From positions 7,561,713-7,625,712 of the forward strand of contig JAOWCC010000237.1 of the NCBI GenBank assembly GCA_030867875.1: a stretch of 64,000 bases of DNA, given 5' to 3'. Below are positions 1 through 12,573 of this stretch, one piece after another. Each line of letters begins with the position of its first letter. Position 1 is the stretch's first letter. Origin of the DNA: Actinernus sp. WN-2022 (taxonomy: Eukaryota; Cnidaria; Anthozoa; Actiniaria; Actinernidae). Made by a program: the position numbers and the translations under genes. The notes under the pieces were generated by a model. It did not search any database, was not told the origin of the DNA, and was given only the letters and a program-made list of their open reading frames with translations.

Positions 1-149
1 GTGGGAAATAATTTTCCAATTTATGACTGACCAGTTCAAGGAATATTGTAATTCTGCAGGGGTTGTCAAGATTTTTGACCACATTCTAATTGCTATATAT
101 GGCTAGCGAATGACTCCAGTTATATATGACCGTATCAACTTGAACAAGA

Positions 150-2621
150 AAGGGAACAGTGTCCATTGTTGTTGGTGCTACCCACAGTCGAGGTCACACA
201 CTGGACCTTCTTATTGTTCGGCAAGATGAATCCTTAATATGTGGTCCTGTGGAAATTCACTCCGACGTTCCATCAGATCACAACGCTATCATATGTTCTG
301 TTGATTTGCCCAGGCCTCGCTCGACCAAGAAGGTAATTCGTCATCGAGATTTGCGCCACATGGACATCCAGTCATGGCGTAGTGACATTATGAATTCAAC
401 ACTCCATGCATCCTCAACTGGCTCTACCTCTACAGATGTTAACATCCTGACGGACCAATATAACAGTGTCCTACGTGAGCTTATTGATAAGCATGCACCT
501 GAACGTACGAGAGCAATCACCTTACGCCCAAATGCGCTATGGTTTAATGATACCCTAAGAGCTCTAAAGAGGCAAAAACGTCGACTTGAACGGAAATATC
601 TAGCCTCAGGCCTTGAGGTCCATCAACAGATGTACAGAGAACAGTGTCGTGCTTATACAGATGCACTTAACTCTGCTAAATCTAATTATTATAAGGCACA
701 AATATCAAGCTCTGATAACAACCAGCTGTTTCACATGATTGATGGCCTCTTTAAGGTTAAACAAGTTTCTCCCTTACCGTCCCATTTGCCCCTTCATTCT
801 CTGGCAGAGGACTTCAGTGAGTTTTTCTCAACCAAGATACAAAAACTGAGAGACAATCTGCATATGTCAAGTTTGGCGTCTATGGACATGTCTGTAGCTA
901 TAAATTCCACTCCATGTCAATGCTCATTTAGTGAATTTGCTGAGGTATCTGAAAGCTATATCCGTGAAGTTGTGGAACACTCGAAACCCAAATCCTGCAT
1001 TCTGGATCCAGTACCAACCCATCTTTTAAAACAATCTGCTGATGTTCTAATTTCTCCACTTACCAATATTATTAACACATCACTGAGTTCTGGTGTGTTT
1101 CCTACGTCCCTCAAGAAAGGGGTCATACATCCATCTATCAAGAAGCAAACCCTAGATCACAATGAGTTCCCAAGTTACCGTCCTATCACGAACGTTGCGT
1201 TCCTTTCCAAGACTCTTGAACGAGTAGTTGCTACACAGACTATGAACTACCTTGTTGCCAACGATCTTTTAGCTAAGCTGCAATCCGCGTATAGGCGCTT
1301 TCATAGTACTGAAACAGCCCTGTTACGAGTGTTTAATGACATCTTATATGCAATTGATAGACACCAAGAAATGGTTCTGGTACTTTTGGACTTGTCGTCA
1401 GCTTTCGACACTATTGACCATACTCTAATGTTTGAAAGACTCCGGTACAGGTATGGGATGAATGGAACCCTGTTGAAATGGTTTCACTCATACCTTACTG
1501 ACCGAACTCAGGTGGTTATGGTAAGAGATACTACTTCGTCTGACAGACAGCTGTTATATGGTGTCCCTCAGGTTCCGTGCTTGGACCTCTTTTGTTCTCA
1601 CTTTTCTTTGCACCACTAGAAGATGTGATCTCTGCCCATGGCCTGAATTGCATGATGTATGCAGACGACACACAACTTTATGTGTCTATCAATCCCTGTT
1701 CTGATCGTTCAGTTGTGTTGTCCAGGCTCGAACTATGTATCAAAGATATTCTAATTTGGTGCACTTCCAATGGCCTTGCGTGCAACCCTAACAAAACTGA
1801 TGTTGTCCATCTCACGTCTCGTTATGCCAAACGATGTAATCTGATTTCGGGAATCACTATTGATGATGTTGTCATTGCTCCAAAGCTGGCTGCACGCGAC
1901 CTCGGTGTTACTGTTGATTCCCATCTCCAACTGACGAAGCACGTAAACAATATTTGCAAGTCTGCGTATTTGGCTAGTAGGAATATTGGAAGGATTCGAA
2001 AGCACTTGGCCCAGGATGATTGTGAAAGATTAGTTCATGCCTTCATTACATCTAAACTTGACTCATGTAATAGCATTTTGTATGGTTTACCGGCATGTGA
2101 ACTTGATAAACTACAGCGTGTGCAGAATACGGCTGCGAGACTTGTAACTCGAGCTGGGAAGTTTGACCATATTTCCCCTATCTTATATAAACTTCACTGG
2201 CTGCCAGTTAGAGATAGAATCACTTTTAAAATAATTTTAATTACTTTTAAGGCTCTCCATGGCCAAGCTCCCAAATATATAAGCGAATTGCTCAGACCTT
2301 ACATACCTTCTCGTTCACTCAGATCGAGTTCACATAATTTACTGTCAGTTCCTCGTTGTAATACTGTAACCTATGGCGACAGATCATTCTATGTCGCTGC
2401 AGCTAAACTGTGGAACTCTCTTCCGGATTATATTCGAAGTATTGATTCATTAATTACGTTTAAATCAAGTTTGAAGACCTTTCTTTTTAGATGCTTTTAG
2501 CTAGTTACTTGATACTTTTTATATATTCATGTAATTTTTATTTCTATTAGGTATAATATGTAAGAGCATCGAGACTCTGTAGGATGCTCCTAATACGTTA
2601 TTATTATTATTATTATTATTT
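150..2621 (+). mobile_element. 5'-truncated CR1/L2-like LINE retrotransposon
   Basis: The copy begins inside the endonuclease domain and runs to a (TTA)n tail at 2599-2620, the usual 3' end of CR1/L2-type LINEs. There is no 5' part or endonuclease N-terminus in the preceding 150 bases, so it is a 5'-truncated insertion or is cut by an older rearrangement. I could not identify a target-site duplication. Its protein resembles the LINE-B protein at 13618-17190, so both belong to related families. Confidence 0.85.
159..2500 (+). pseudogene. LINE endonuclease (C-terminal part) and reverse transcriptase, frameshifted
   Basis: The reading frame opens with the end of an APE-type endonuclease (GHTLDLLI and SDHNAI blocks) and continues into a reverse transcriptase. 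Visible motifs are FDTIDH (palm, catalytic Asp), GVPQ, and MMYADD in the next frame. The frame shifts at about 1571: one G is missing between the GVPQ and VLGPLL blocks, so the protein is split into 159-1619 and 1577-2500. The C-terminal LINE block (RLHWLPV-like, ending near a Phe-Arg-Cys-Phe stop) is present. The enzyme would have performed target-primed reverse transcription of its own RNA; this copy cannot make it. Confidence 0.85.
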
Positions 2622-3566
2622 ATAAATTGTGTTATTCAGTGCCACAGTCAACTCTGCAAAATAAAGTAAGAGAATTAGGGGAGGTAGCAAGGAATGGAAT
2701 TCTCCATTGAAGTAATCATGCAAATATTGACAATGGACAAGATAATGGGGGGATAATGGTACACCCACAGCTTGACTGTCAAAATTAGTAATTTGTACTC
2801 TGATATCATGAGATTTTGTGACCAAAAATGACACAAAATTAGTTTGAAAGACTTTTAAATATGAATGGTACTTTATAGTATCTCGGTAGTTTAAATTGAG
2901 GACAAGTAATTTTATAACAAAGCTACATGTATGTACAAAATCGACACCTTTATAAATTCCTGTACAAGCCGTCATATATTTGCAAATTATGGCAGAATAT
3001 TAATGCATTCGCAAATTTAACAAGTTAACGATGAATATACGAGTACTATTCTTCTAAGAAAAGGCAGTACTAATATATTAACTTCGGGTTCCTTGCCAAC
3101 GTGACTTCAATCGAAGCGCTTATCAATTTATTTCATTTCGTTCGAATCTATTGAACCAGATAAGTTTCGAGCTCGCGCGGTCGCTGTCGTCGCACGTTTC
3201 AGTAAACTAAAAACACTATTTAAGCAACTTTTAAAGACAAAACCTTGTAACTAAAATTTATTTTGATAGTTTTCATTCTTGTGGGTTCGGCTAGATTTCA
3301 AGATAAATGCTCTACCGTTTTCCATCCCGTTTCTCGAACAAGCACGTCAAAAAAGAAAACATTTCAAAGATTTATACTGGACTTGAATGACTGATTCTGT
3401 GGAACTGAAATTATAAAACAACAGACAGCCGTGTGGTGTTTTCAAGTTGTGTTTATCCTCGATGAAGTAAACCAGGTCGCAAGTTAAATTTTGTGTGGCA
3501 ATGAAATATAATACGACTTTACCATACGTGCGGCAATTTTGAGAGAGTTGAATTTCTCTGAAATGC
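2622..3566. other. Intergenic, no supported gene
   Basis: AT-rich sequence. A 119-codon frame on the minus strand (2616-2975) has no recognisable motif and starts at the LINE tail, so I do not call it. I see nothing else in this stretch. Confidence 0.5.
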
Positions 3567-3602
<36 letters not shown>

Positions 3603-3740
3603 GCTTCTATAGCGCAAATACGATACCGTTCTATGCGCTTTACAATATTATGAATATTGTGACTGAACTAAGTAAAAATCTAATAGTAAGAAAGGTAATG
3701 AGTAATATGTACATTATTGTTGTAACTAATTTATAAATAA
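3567..3740 (-). mobile_element. LINE 3'-end fragment with (ATT)n tail
   Basis: A run of AAT repeats at about 3567-3602 is followed by a short AT-rich piece with the phrase TCTATAGCGC and GCGCTTTACA. The same arrangement follows the (AAT)n tail of LINE-B at 13401-13480. This indicates a short 5'-truncated 3' end of a related LINE on the minus strand. Confidence 0.6.
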
Positions 3741-4546
3741 ATGGTACTTTAGTTTTTACTTTAGTTTTAGCGAAGAATAAAGATTAAATGAAAAGAAAAT
3801 GTCAATAATATTTTGGAGGGTCCGGCTACATTTTTAGCTAAATGGAGTCGAACGTTTTTGGTTAGAGGAGACTTCACATTCGGATGTATAAAATTAACCT
3901 TTACAAACTTTTCACATATTTCACGATAAACTTATGTTGAAAAAAATCAGTAGCCACATTTTATATCTCCTGCATGTAAACTCCAAACTTTTACTTACCG
4001 TTTATCTTGACGTTCACCACCCAGGTCAGAAACAGCAATCCTGTCAGGCAGACAACTTCCAGTTGGCGCCAAATTCGATTACTCGTGATAGGACGTCGAA
4101 TCGAATGCAGTTTACTATTAAAATTCTCAAGAATCAATCCAAAATCAATTTTTAAGAAAGGGAAAATATCAACAGAAGTAACAAGTTGATCAGGAAATTT
4201 CTCGTGCTTAATTGTTTGATTCCTGGCTAATTTTTAGTTGTAAACAAAGGCGTTTTCTTTTCAAGATCCTACGGCTGACACGAGGGGAAATCCTGCATGC
4301 ATGATTTTCACGACGCTTCGGTCAATTTTCCTTCAAAGAGAGTCCTTGCTGACTTTCCAAGTATCTGAAACATACTAGAAAATAGGTACTAAAACTCGAA
4401 AAGGCATTTTTGAGCGGACAGAGTCTTGTAAAAGCTAAATTTTCATTCAGCTCTCTCCGAACACTCCCGATTATTTTGGTCAGCACCAGCAGAATTCCCT
4501 GCTGCTCGGCCGGTGACATTTCCATTGAAACTAAACTAATTCTTTA
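3741..4546. other. Intergenic, no supported gene
   Basis: Short overlapping frames (3934-4189) are out of register with each other and carry no motif. Nothing else is recognised. Confidence 0.4.
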
Positions 4547-6421
4547 AGTACTGTTTAAAACACGAACAGCAGTGTTTTATCAAGTTTAAAAATTCGAGGG
4601 CGAAGGCCGAGAATTTTTAGACTTGATAAAACACGTGCTGTGAGTGTTTTAAACGGCTTCAAAAACGCTTTAAGAATGCAATGAAAGAAAGACGCATATC
4701 TCAAGGGAATGGTTACTTAATGAACCATTGAACCTTTGTATTCACAACGCCATGCAAAATATTCGAGTAATCACCGCCTGCAATTACGAACATCTCAAGG
4801 GAATGACATGAAGAAATTACCATACTACGTTGTTTGAAGCGGCGTTTCGCAATGCAAGAATAAGCTGCACTTGAAGGATTTGGTGTCGTGGTTTACCTCG
4901 ATAAAGTTCAAGACTTGGAAGGCGATGTGACTGATATGACGGCAGACTCTAAATTTTTGACTCCGGCACAAAATATGTAAGTTTAATGCACGTTTTTATT
5001 ATTTTACGGCTTTGCCTGGGGAGTGGTTTAATAATTGGAACTAAACAGTGGCTCGGTAAACAAGTAATGGTAGTTGGATAACTTCATTTTAATAATATTA
5101 TCTGTGTATCTCGGTAGTCTGCTGATATTAGTAAATTTAGTGCAAAATTTATTATCTAGGTACCTCATGTTCCGTGTACTTTTTGCTTTCTTTATCAGTG
5201 AATTCTTAATTAGGATGAAACTTTATATAAAATTTCATGTTCATTAGTATTCTTTATATAAAACGTTCATCCTAATTAGCAATTCAATGAGAAAGCTGAA
5301 ACATCAATATCAATTCCATTGTCTCAATCATTAACTCCGTTTCCCTCTGGGACAGAATTCAAATCCCTCCGCGGGCCTTTTAGAATGATGAGATTTTATC
5401 AGGTATAAAAGAGCATGCACGTGACTGATTTGCTTCATCTGATTGGACAAAATGCTCATGAATTATTCATGAGTTTTTGAAGTACTGTTTAAAACACGAA
5501 CAGCAGTGTTTTATCAAGTTTAAAAATTTGAGGGCGAAGGCCGAGAATTTTTAGACTTGATAAAACACGTGCTGTGAGTGTTTTAAACGGCTTCAAAAAC
5601 GCTTTAAGAATGCAATGAAAGAAAGACGCACATCTCAAGGGAATGGTTACTTAATGAACCATATGCATTGAACCTTTGTATTCACAACGCCATGCAAAAT
5701 ATTCGAGTAATCACCGCCTGCAATTACGAACATCTCAAGGGAATGACATGAAGAAATTACCATACTATGTTGTTTGAAGCGGCGTTTCGCAATGCAAGAA
5801 CAACCTGCACTTGAAGGATTTGGTGTCGTGGTTTACCTCGATAAAGTTCAAGACTTGGAAAGCGATGTGACTGACATGACGGCAGACTCGAATTTTTTGA
5901 CTCCGGCACAAAATATGTAAGTTTAATACACGTTTTTATTATTTTACGGCTTTGAGTTTGGCTTTGAATTGGAACTAAACAGTGGCTCGGCAAACAAGTA
6001 ATGGTAGTTGGATAACTTCATTTAAAAAATATTATCTGTGTATCTCGGTAGTTTGCTGATATTAGTAAATTTAGTGCGAAAATTATTATCTAGGTACCTT
6101 ATGTTCCGTGTACTTTTTGCTATCTTTGGGTCTTTATCAGTGAATTCTTAATTAGGATGAAACTTTATATAAAATTTCATGTTCATTAGTATTCTTTATA
6201 TAAAACGTTCATCCTAATTAGCAATTCAATGAGAAAGCTGAAACATTAATAGAAATTCCATTGTCTCAATCATTAACCCCGTTTCCCCCTGGGACAGAAT
6301 TCAAATCCCTCCGCGGGCCTTTAAGAATGATGAGATTTTATCAGGTATAAAGGAGCATGCACGTGACTGATTTGCTTCATCTGATTGGACAAAATGCTCA
6401 TTAATTATTCATGAGTTTTTG
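4547..6421. repeat. Tandem duplication of a 934-bp unit
   Basis: Two adjacent near-identical copies occupy 4547-5480 and 5481-about 6421, both opening AGTACTGTTTAAAACACG and closing ATTCATGAGTTTTTGA. Each copy contains two inverted-repeat hairpins: one with arms around GTTTTATCAAGTTTAAAAAT near its start, and one with arms GAATTCTTAATTAGGATGAA / TTCATCCTAATTAGCAATTC. Differences between copies are scattered substitutions and small indels. The unit itself looks like MITEs nested in non-coding DNA. Confidence 0.85.
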
Positions 6422-6503
6422 AAAATTAATTAAAAACTGCGGGCAGCGATTGTCAATACATTTGTTAACGAGTTTAAATACATGACTATCGCGCCTACAC
6501 CTT

Positions 6504-6866
6504 ATGCACAAGTCAATAGCGCTCCTCACAGATGACGTCACAAAATTTAGACCCCCCGCCAAGATGCGGACAAACAAACCACTTTTCGTGTTAGAACTTA
6601 CAAGGATTGACCAGCACTTCAGTTCATCCTCTGACTATTCTACTAGAAATGACGGCTTTTCTGTATTATATTTTGAAAGAGAGTCCGATTATTATACTGT
6701 CGACAGCTTAGAGTTACATAATTTAGTGCCTTTGGAATATCAGATTGCAAAGGTCAATTGTTCACATGGCAAATATTACGCTAATTTTAGAGTGAAAGTA
6801 AAAGTGTATCTATTTATCAATGTTTTTAGTTGCTTTCCTGTAAGCTTTTCCCAAATACGTGTCTAG
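6504..6866 (+). CDS. Hypothetical 120-aa frame, not recognised
   Basis: An open frame of 120 codons with a mixed, non-repetitive composition (for example the block FERESDYYTVDSLELHN). I recognise no family. It could be one exon of a degraded gene, since a GTAAAAG donor-like sequence follows the charged block near residue 98, and the remaining C-terminus is hydrophobic and looks like read-through into non-coding DNA. The start is simply the first ATG. Equally likely to be a chance frame. Confidence 0.15.
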   Translation: MHKSIALLTDDVTKFRPPAKMRTNKPLFVLELTRIDQHFSSSSDYSTRNDGFSVLYFERESDYYTVDSLELHNLVPLEYQIAKVNCSHGKYYANFRVKVKVYLFINVFSCFPVSFSQIRV

Positions 6867-7294
6867 CCTACGTGAAGCCGTTCTCGCCTATACGTGTAGT
6901 ATATTTTACTGATTTCCCAAGGAATGTACACAAACATTTTAATCCTTGAATTAGTAACCAATTCCAACGCTGTCACGCATATGGCATTTTAAGACATAAC
7001 ATGCAGAACGTACACAGCGGGACCCGCTTTTACGGAAATTAACAAAAGCTGATACAAAATTGTTGCCAGACACAATTTATTTAGTTGACACCAACTTAGA
7101 AAAGCTCCCGCCTAAATTTTACGGAACAAAACAAGACGCCAGATATTCAAAATAGACACTTACCTCCAGTTCATTACGCGTCTCAAGGGAAGTGGCGCGG
7201 TTTACTGTCACAACTCCACGTGGACGCGACAGTGATCTGTCTGCTACCCTGCGCGCCCTGCGTATCCTGCATGCCCTGCATTTTACTCCGTCCG

Positions 7295-7450
7295 GCAAAA
7301 TACAGTGTTTGTATGGGAATCCGATGCCAAATAATTTCCGTAAAATCGAATTTCTGAAATATTCACTGTCTGCAAACTTAAGATACCAGGTAAAAGATTA
7401 ACTGATCAAAATGTGAGGGATGTAGCTGTGCTGAAAAGCGTGCAATCGTG
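7295..7450 (+). repeat. Dispersed repeat, inverted copy at about 58570-58735
   Basis: The stretch containing TACAGTGTTTGTATGGGAAT, AAATCGAATTTCTGAAATAT and TACCAGGTAAAAGATTAACT recurs in reverse complement at 58570-58735. It borders the TTAA-flanked element on its right. Confidence 0.7.
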
Positions 7451-7456
7451 CCTTAA

Positions 7457-9124
7457 AGGGGCCGTCTCACCCACAGTGCTTAGCGTGCTTTTGTTATTGT
7501 TTATATCCGGGACTTTGACCCTTATTCACGGCGGGAAGCTCACGAACTAAGCATATTCTTTATGTTGGTGACATGATAATTTATGACCTTGATGAAACTA
7601 ACAGTACCTTACAAGTTGAATGTGAAGCCAACAAAGTGTTATACAGCAGTACTTGGCTGTACTATAACATTTACCGCTCACCCGTCGCTGCTATAAACAG
7701 AGAACACTCTCTCCGGGTAATACTAATAGCGATGTTTCGTGTGTCGTCATCTATTGTCATTAATGTGCCAACCAGAGATCCATTGGTTCCTAACACAAAG
7801 CGGGCTTTACAAATCATGGTTGGTACATTAGCATAACAATTACAATGTTTATCAACACGAAACATCGCTATTTTTATGAAAGCGAGAGGTTTCTCTGGGG
7901 TTTCTCTCCTCGGTTTTATTTTTACTTGCAGACAGAGAGAGAGAAAGAGATCTCCTAGCAGGCAATCTCGTTGCTGGCAGTAGCAGAGAACCAGTTCAAG
8001 AGAGAACAGTGAACGAATTACAGCTCGATCGTTTCAATTTGAAATTATTATCACGGCGGCTCTGTTGTCAAATTTTGTGCGAGTCATAAACTTTGATCGA
8101 TCATCTCGGCGAAATCACGGCGTGAAAGCCCTTCGAAACCAGAGAGAGACCTGTTTCCACAAGTTAAATGCCGAAGCTCTCAAAATGATTTTAGGAAATT
8201 GCTCAATTCTTTTCGGGTCGACCAAGCGGAGTTTCGTTGCCTATAATATTTTGTTCACTATAATATTTACCGCTCACCCGTCGTTTCCAAACCCTGTCAT
8301 CAGTACTATAAACAGAGAATAATAATTATGAAAAGAGAGGTTTCTCAGTCCCCTCGGTTTTATTTTTCCCTGCAGAAAGAGAGAGAGATCATCTGCTAGC
8401 AGTAAATCTCATTGCTGGTGCCAGAGAATCAGTTCAAGAGAGAACAATGGACGAATAACAGCTCGCTTGAATAGGACATTTAATTATCATGCAGCTCGAC
8501 GGCTTTGTTTGTCAAATTTCGTGCGAGTATAAACTTCAAATGATCAACCCGGTGAATGCGAAAATCTCGGCAAAATCACTGTCTAAAAGCCCGAATTCCG
8601 CCCTTTGAAACCAGTGAGAGACCTGTTTCCACAAGTTAAACGCGAAAGCCCTGAAAATAATTTTAGGAAAACTGTTCTTCAAGTGGAGTTTTGTTACACA
8701 TTGTGGTTACGTAAGCCAGCCACGGTGTTCAAAAACCCAAGTCGGCTCAAAGATAGTAAATACTCGAACTAAGCGCTAATATATCTTTACATATAAATAT
8801 TAATGGTCAGAATAGCTTCTCCATGTTGTAGGTGGAAATCGTGGACACAAACGGACAATTGTTTCCTTTCGTTGAGGACGAACGAGACTGGCCCCATCAG
8901 AGAACTACGGCCACCTGAAATAAAACTAAAATTTGCATGACCAAATAATTTAAAACACTTAAATAAGAGGCTCAATAGGCAGAGCAATAAAAAAGGTTCA
9001 ACCTAGTATGATATTTTTACGATAGCTGGAAGGATGGCAGAGATGTAGAGAAGATTAAAATCACTGCCATAAAAGTCTGGATTTCGATGTGAGCGCGCTA
9101 AGCACTGTGGGTGAGACCGCCCCT
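7457..9124. mobile_element. TTAA-flanked non-autonomous DNA transposon (piggyBac/Kolobok-like)
   Basis: The terminal inverted repeats are about 32 bp, starting AGGGGCCGTCTCACCCACAG on the left and AGGGGCGGTCTCACCCACAG on the right when read inward. They are flanked by TTAA at 7453-7456 and 9125-9128, the target duplication typical of piggyBac and Kolobok superfamilies. No transposase is encoded. The interior is a degenerate tandem duplication (see 7664-8700). Confidence 0.75.
7664..8700. repeat. Internal tandem duplication within the TTAA element
   Basis: Two diverged copies, from about 7664 and about 8256, share TTTACCGCTCACCCGTCG, an AGAGAGAGA tract, CCAGTTCAAGAGAGAACA-like and ACCTGTTTCCACAAGTTAAA blocks in the same order. 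Offset is about 590 bp. Confidence 0.65.
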
Positions 9125-9129
9125 TTAAG

Positions 9130-9953
9130 GTCTCGATAAAGGTTCGACATGTCATTTCGGAAAAACGCTCTTGCAACGTCGGAATTAAAGCCACGTAGAC
9201 GTACTATATACCATTTTAAAGGTTTTGAATTGAAGAAAGTATATATTTAATCCGTTTTGAACAAAGGTTAAAAGCGTAGATTTTGTATATATTTCTACGC
9301 GAAATGACTCCGTCCGCCAGAAGGAGTTCAGCCCTTCAGGATTTGAAACAATTCTTTTCTTAATTAGCCCTTTCGAATCCCAACTAAATTGACTCAAATA
9401 TTTTGTCGGGCATTTTTCATATATTACGCATTACAGATTTTATCCCTTTTCAAAGTTGAAAAAGTAGTTTTTAATCCCATTTTGATACAAACCGACACTG
9501 AATTTGAGAAACAGCTGTTTTCTACGACTCGTGAAAAATTTAGGAAATTTGGACAAAACGCTAAAAGGTTGGACTTCAACAAAGTTCTGTTTTTGGCCGA
9601 AAAAAGTGCCGAAAACAACCCGATAAAGGTTTTCGATTCATTTCACGGTTGACTAAGAAGTCGCGCCTCCAAGGGTAATCTCATTAATTTTAGCCAATCA
9701 GAGCGATTCATGTTGTGTTCAGTCTCGGCCGATAACAAAGTTCAGACGAGCCGCAGAACATAGAAAGCTATACAGTTCACCCGATGCTTGATACTTCTAC
9801 AGAAACTAGTTAGCTATAGTGTCGATTCCAGCTTAATTTCAAGAATAAACACTCTTTTAGGAGTACAGAAAAATGGCACCACAGTAAGCAAACAATTAAT
9901 ATCATGCAGGGAAAGCTACTGAAGCGCAGCTCGATCCACACCATGTACACGGT
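9130..9953. other. Intergenic, no supported gene
   Basis: Overlapping sense and antisense frames at 9389-9652 reflect partial self-complementarity (TTGAAAAAGTAGTTTTTAATCC and similar), not a gene. Nothing else recognised. Confidence 0.4.
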
Positions 9954-10672
9954 TTATGGTGTCCCATCGCCGCCAAAAATCGAAGTTTGCATTCTTCATT
10001 CAACTTTGTGTATTCTTGCCGTGTTTGTGCATTCAACATTCGACTTTGCGCATTCGAATGTTGGTTTTCACTATTCGACTTCGAACTGTCTGTATTCTTG
10101 CCGTGTTTGTGCTTTCGACATTCGACTTTGCGCATTTCTTTACTATTCGACTTGAACTTTCTGTATTCTTGCCGTGTTTGTGCATTCGACATTCGACATT
10201 GTTTGGTTCAGTTTAGCTCGCGACATCCGTTTATGTTCATTCGATATGCTTATCCCATTGTTCTGAGGTGTAGTAATGCAATATGCGTGATTTGCCTATT
10301 CAACATTCATTGTTTCGCATTCGACATTTTGCTTGCATGAATATCCAACCGCAATCCAGTAAAATGCAGTACCGCGGGCTCAATGTTTTTAAACAAAATG
10401 GCGATTGTCTTGTCCTCACCTCGGGTGGGACTAAATTCACCAAGAATTGAAAGGTTTCTTGTGCCGCTGATGCTATTTCAACTAAACGAAGGAATTTTGG
10501 AATCCAGTTGATTAGGTATGTCTTTTAATCAAAGAAATCGGACTCGATAATGTCTGTTTTTAAAAGTTGAAACTAAAAGTATTTGGAGTTTATTTGTTTA
10601 ATTCGCTAACCATAATTTTTTTAAATTAATAAGACCGTAAATCCAGTTCACTGCAACTTCAAGGACTGAACA
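9954..10672 (+). repeat. Foldback element, left arm with internal tandem repeats
   Basis: Contains about three copies of a roughly 80-bp unit (TATTCTTGCCGTGTTTGTGC, then ATTCGACATTCGACTTTGCG). Relative to the right arm it has a 16-bp insertion next to AAGACCGTAAATCCAG. Apparent open frames here are produced by the repeats. Confidence 0.75.
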
Positions 10673-10796
10673 CATAACATACATAACATAACATATTTTT
10701 TATTAGCTCTTTGTACTACATAGGTACATCAGATTGTTGCTAATAAACTTTTAAAGTAGCTAAAAAATATAAAAGTAACTAATTAAAATATTAAGA

Positions 10797-10924
10797 TCAT
10801 CGTATCGTGACAGATCTGGCATTCATGCATTCATACACGTATTTTGCAGCTATAGTTGAAACTTCCCTTGAGGGATTGATAATAGTTAAGAAAATATCTT
10901 TTTCTGACATACGACTACTATCTA
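10797..10924 (-). pseudogene. LINE-A ORF2, extreme C-terminus
   Basis: The minus strand encodes the end of the LINE-A ORF2 (block KYVYECMNARS then a TGA stop at 10797-10799). It is separated from the rest of the protein by the MITE at 10925-11509. The tail repeat follows about 100 bp downstream. Confidence 0.65.
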
Positions 10925-11509
10925 GGTTACCTTATTATAGGAAATTAACAATGCACGTTGACAACGCGAAAAAAAATAACGTTACACTAAATTGACGCGA
11001 ATTTTTCAAAAGTTAGGTTTACATGCATTAAATTAACGCGAATTTTTCGATAAGCATCTTGCTTTATTTACTGCGATTTTCATAATTCTGCAAACTCGCA
11101 CTTTACATTTCTGAACGCCAAACTGCGTTTTGGCTTCCGTCAATAAAACCTTCCAAGACAAGTGCACGGATGTTTCTAAGTTTTTTTTAAAGCCGAAAAT
11201 TTGGGTTTGAAGCCTAACTAGACCCTATCAATTCAAAAGATCTTTCAAAGCCTCACGGTGAAATCACCAAGAGCTGCTCACTCGTTTGATTGACGGAAAC
11301 CAAACCGCAATAGTGACTCTGAAGAGCCAATAGAGGAGTCATGAACTAATAAGGTTTTGAAATGAAATAAAGGTGCTTTAAAATAACAATGTTGTAAAAT
11401 AGCGTGCATTAAATTTACATCGACATTAATTAAGATACATTAAATTAACGCGAATTTTGTAAAATCGCGTTAATAAAGTGCATTGTTAATTTCCTATAAT
11501 AAGGTAGCC
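10925..11509. mobile_element. MITE inserted in LINE-A ORF2
   Basis: Terminal inverted repeats of about 32 bp: left GGTTACCTTATTATAGGAAA, right the reverse complement of GGCTACCTTATTATAGGAAA. The interior holds repeats of CATTAAATTAACGCGAATTT in both orientations near the ends and no coding sequence. The host reading frame resumes on both sides. Confidence 0.8.
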
Positions 11510-12468
11510 AGAGTTTTTAATTTGAATAAGAAATCATTCCTGATTGCCTCAAACGTTTTACATCTTATTAGGAAGTGTATTTCGTCTTCCATTTCTTTGT
11601 TGCAGGTTGGGCATATTCGATCTTCTGGTTTTAAATAGGGCTTAACATATCTACCTTTCTCAATCTGTAGGCAATGATTGCTTATTCTTAATTTCATGAA
11701 TGTAATTCTGTGTTTAATGTTTTTAACAGTATTCAAATAATCTTCGAATTCATACTTTGTTTTGAATGTACGGTAGACCCGTAGTTTGTTGCCCTGGTTT
11801 TGCCTTTGATCATTAAATATATCCCTGAGCCAATATTGTAGTTCTATGTCTTTTAATCGTTGTTTAATGCTCTGTAGGAGTCCCCTGTACTCTAGCAAAT
11901 TATTCTGAAGTATCCATATGTTACCGAAGCCAAGGCTCTGTATTGTATTTTGAATTTTAGAGCTCCAGAATGTTGGTTTATTCAGCTGTAAACTGTCAAT
12001 ATATATTATAAAAGTAAGTTCTGGCTCTCTGTTAATTAATATTTTTGACCAGTATTTGATACTTCTGAATGTTGATTCATGCCTAAGGGGATACCTACCG
12101 AGCTCTGCTCTGCAAGCGTTATTGGCAGATGTTCTTGTAGTTCCTAGAAGTAGTTTACAGAATTTAGTATGTACTATTCAATCGGATCATTTGTGTCAGA
12201 TCCTTTGTTGTTGTCAATTCCCCAGACCTCGCTTCCATATAACAGGATGGGTTTGATTAAAGTGTCAAATAATTTGATCGTGAGTTTAAGGTCAGATCTG
12301 AAGAAAGGTCCCATTTCTTGTTTGAGTTTAAACAGAGCTTTTAGTGCTGACTTTTTTAGTTCTTGTTTTGCAACAGTGAAATTTCCGTATGCACTGAAAG
12401 TGAGCCCGAGATATTTATACATACGGACGTTTTCTAGTTGATCGTTATTATAATAAAAATTATAATAG
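11510..12468 (-). pseudogene. LINE-A ORF2, reverse transcriptase C-terminal half
   Basis: Two minus-strand frames (11494-11898 and 12174-12468) carry the thumb/C-terminal part of the reverse transcriptase (KYLGLTFS, KPILLYGSEVWG) and a terminal zinc-knuckle-like motif CPTC...HFLIRC. The two are in different frames, so at least one indel lies between 11898 and 12174. The right edge is the hairpin MITE. Confidence 0.75.
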
Positions 12469-12573
12469 AGGTTTTGCACCACCACGTGATGGCAGCCATG
12501 TTTTCACATGATTGAACAAATCTCATTGTTCTGGCCACCAACATGGCTGCCATCACGTGGTGGTGCAAAACCT
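12469..12573. mobile_element. 105-bp hairpin MITE
   Basis: Near-perfect palindrome: arms AGGTTTTGCACCACCACGTG... / ...CACGTGGTGGTGCAAAACCT, about 34 bp each, around a short loop. It splits the LINE-A reverse transcriptase a few codons after the YADD region. Confidence 0.85.

Noticed and set aside
2616..2975. 119-codon minus-strand frame
   Set aside because: Starts next to a LINE tail, no motif, A+T-rich; treated as chance.
9904..10340. Overlapping Cys/Phe-rich frames in the foldback arm, mirrored at 21762-22199
   Set aside because: They are produced by the internal tandem repeats and appear in both arms and several frames, so no single coding frame is supported.
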